Of a DNA stretch of 64,000 nucleotides, positions 63,644 to 64,000 are shown piece by piece. Source of the stretch: an uncultured Clostridia bacterium (GTDB lineage: Bacteria > Bacillota > Clostridia > Oscillospirales > CAG-272); contig CALAXC010000153.1 of the NCBI GenBank assembly GCA_937894775.1, positions 1-64,000 of the forward strand, in the 5' to 3' direction. The first letter of the stretch is position 1, and the number at the start of each line of letters is the position of its first letter. A program made the position numbers and the translations under genes. Below the pieces are notes generated by a model. That model was given only the letters and a program-made list of their open reading frames with translations. It was not told where the DNA came from and made no database searches.

Positions 63644-64000
63644 TTAAAAATCAAAGAAATATGCGGTGCAGTCAAGAGCATTTCCAAGAGTAGTGATATT
63701 ATTGTGTCCCGGATATATAAGTGCGCTTTTGTCAAATCGATAAAGTTTTTTTATTGAAGCGGCAAGCTCTTTGTGGCTTCCACCGTAAAGATCGCAGCGT
63801 CCTACAGAATCCGAGAAGAGTGTATCTCCTGTTATTACAGCAATTCCGTGTTCGTCGGTAGGAATTATAAAGCAACAAGATCCTTTTGAGTGTCCCGGAG
63901 TGTGCAATACCTCTATTTGTTCATTTCCCAATGAAATTTTTTGTCCGTCTTCTAAAAACAGATCGGCGGGCTTGTGGAAAAATTCTCTTTGAAATAATGT
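63644..64000 (-). CDS. Metallo-beta-lactamase-fold hydrolase (glyoxalase II-like), N-terminus beyond the window
   Basis: The frame is open to the last base; 118 C-terminal residues are visible. Zinc-ligand motifs: HTPGHSKGSCCF, ITGDTLFSDSVGRCDLYGG and YPGHNNITTLG. The HxHxDH motif would be upstream. This matches small YcbL/GloB-like hydrolases of thioesters; the substrate is unknown. Confidence 0.88.
   Translation of the reverse strand, partial: TLFQREFFHKPADLFLEDGQKISLGNEQIEVLHTPGHSKGSCCFIIPTDEHGIAVITGDTLFSDSVGRCDLYGGSHKELAASIKKLYRFDKSALIYPGHNNITTLGNALDCTAYFFDF

Overview
The window looks like two genomes joined end to end. Bases 1 to about 14,000 have Bacteroidales character (Alistipes/Rikenellaceae-like is my inference): GC-rich codons, lipoproteins with acidic residues after the lipobox cysteine, starts without Shine-Dalgarno (SD) sequences, and three promoters of the Bacteroidetes type (TTTG-N19-TAnnTTTG). 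From about 14,066 to the end the DNA is clostridial: lower GC, GGAGG ribosome sites, many TTGACA-N17-TATAAT promoters and a classical Firmicutes housekeeping order. The switch falls inside one open reading frame (13,618-14,310, minus), within a Glu-Pro hexanucleotide repeat (14,006-14,065). The most economical reading is an assembly chimera across a low-complexity repeat; a real transfer is possible but less likely.

Left part. A starch-utilisation (sus-like) locus on the plus strand holds the end of a SusE/F-like starch-binding protein, two GH13 lipoproteins, a GH13 enzyme without signal peptide and a SusA-type neopullulanase. It is followed by a small periplasmic coiled-coil protein and two large surface lipoproteins. 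Two intergenic regions carry the same double-hairpin cassette followed by arrays of 7-bp purine-rich repeats.

Right part. After a tRNA-Lys gene come a flavodoxin-like protein, a YgiQ radical SAM enzyme and a BspA-like leucine-rich-repeat lipoprotein. A minus-strand housekeeping block then runs (in transcription order) yicC-remA-gmk-rpoZ-priA-def-fmt-yugP-rsmB-rlmN-PASTA-rsgA-thiN, with a 42-codon spoVM-like gene beyond it. At the place where prkC normally lies there is a PASTA protein without a kinase domain, and between thiN and spoVM sits an asparagine-synthase-like protein without its catalytic cysteine. On the plus strand follow efp, a CD1247-type zinc-ribbon protein, rpmG-secE-nusG-rplK-rplA behind a structured leader, rny (TTG start), rnhA and a DUF3737 gene.

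The most interesting region is an 18-kb plus-strand operon, 39,663-57,585, ending in a perfect 17-bp terminator. It encodes three small or medium membrane proteins, a GH3-like protein with degenerate catalytic residues fused through two membrane segments to a degenerate AAA+ module, two membrane-anchored McrB-like AAA+ ATPases whose 1,080-bp catalytic parts appear identical, a coiled-coil McrC/DUF2357-like protein between them, and two membrane-anchored extracellular transglutaminase-like proteins with YDG/MBG-type repeats. I know of no described system with this composition. I infer a cytoplasmic AAA+ machine coupled through the membrane to transglutaminase-bearing surface fibres.

The window ends with a GNAT acetyltransferase, a MutS-like ATPase, a DUF1294 membrane protein, glnS, gltX and the C-terminal part of a metallo-beta-lactamase-fold hydrolase. 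No rRNA, CRISPR array, insertion sequence, phage or origin was seen.
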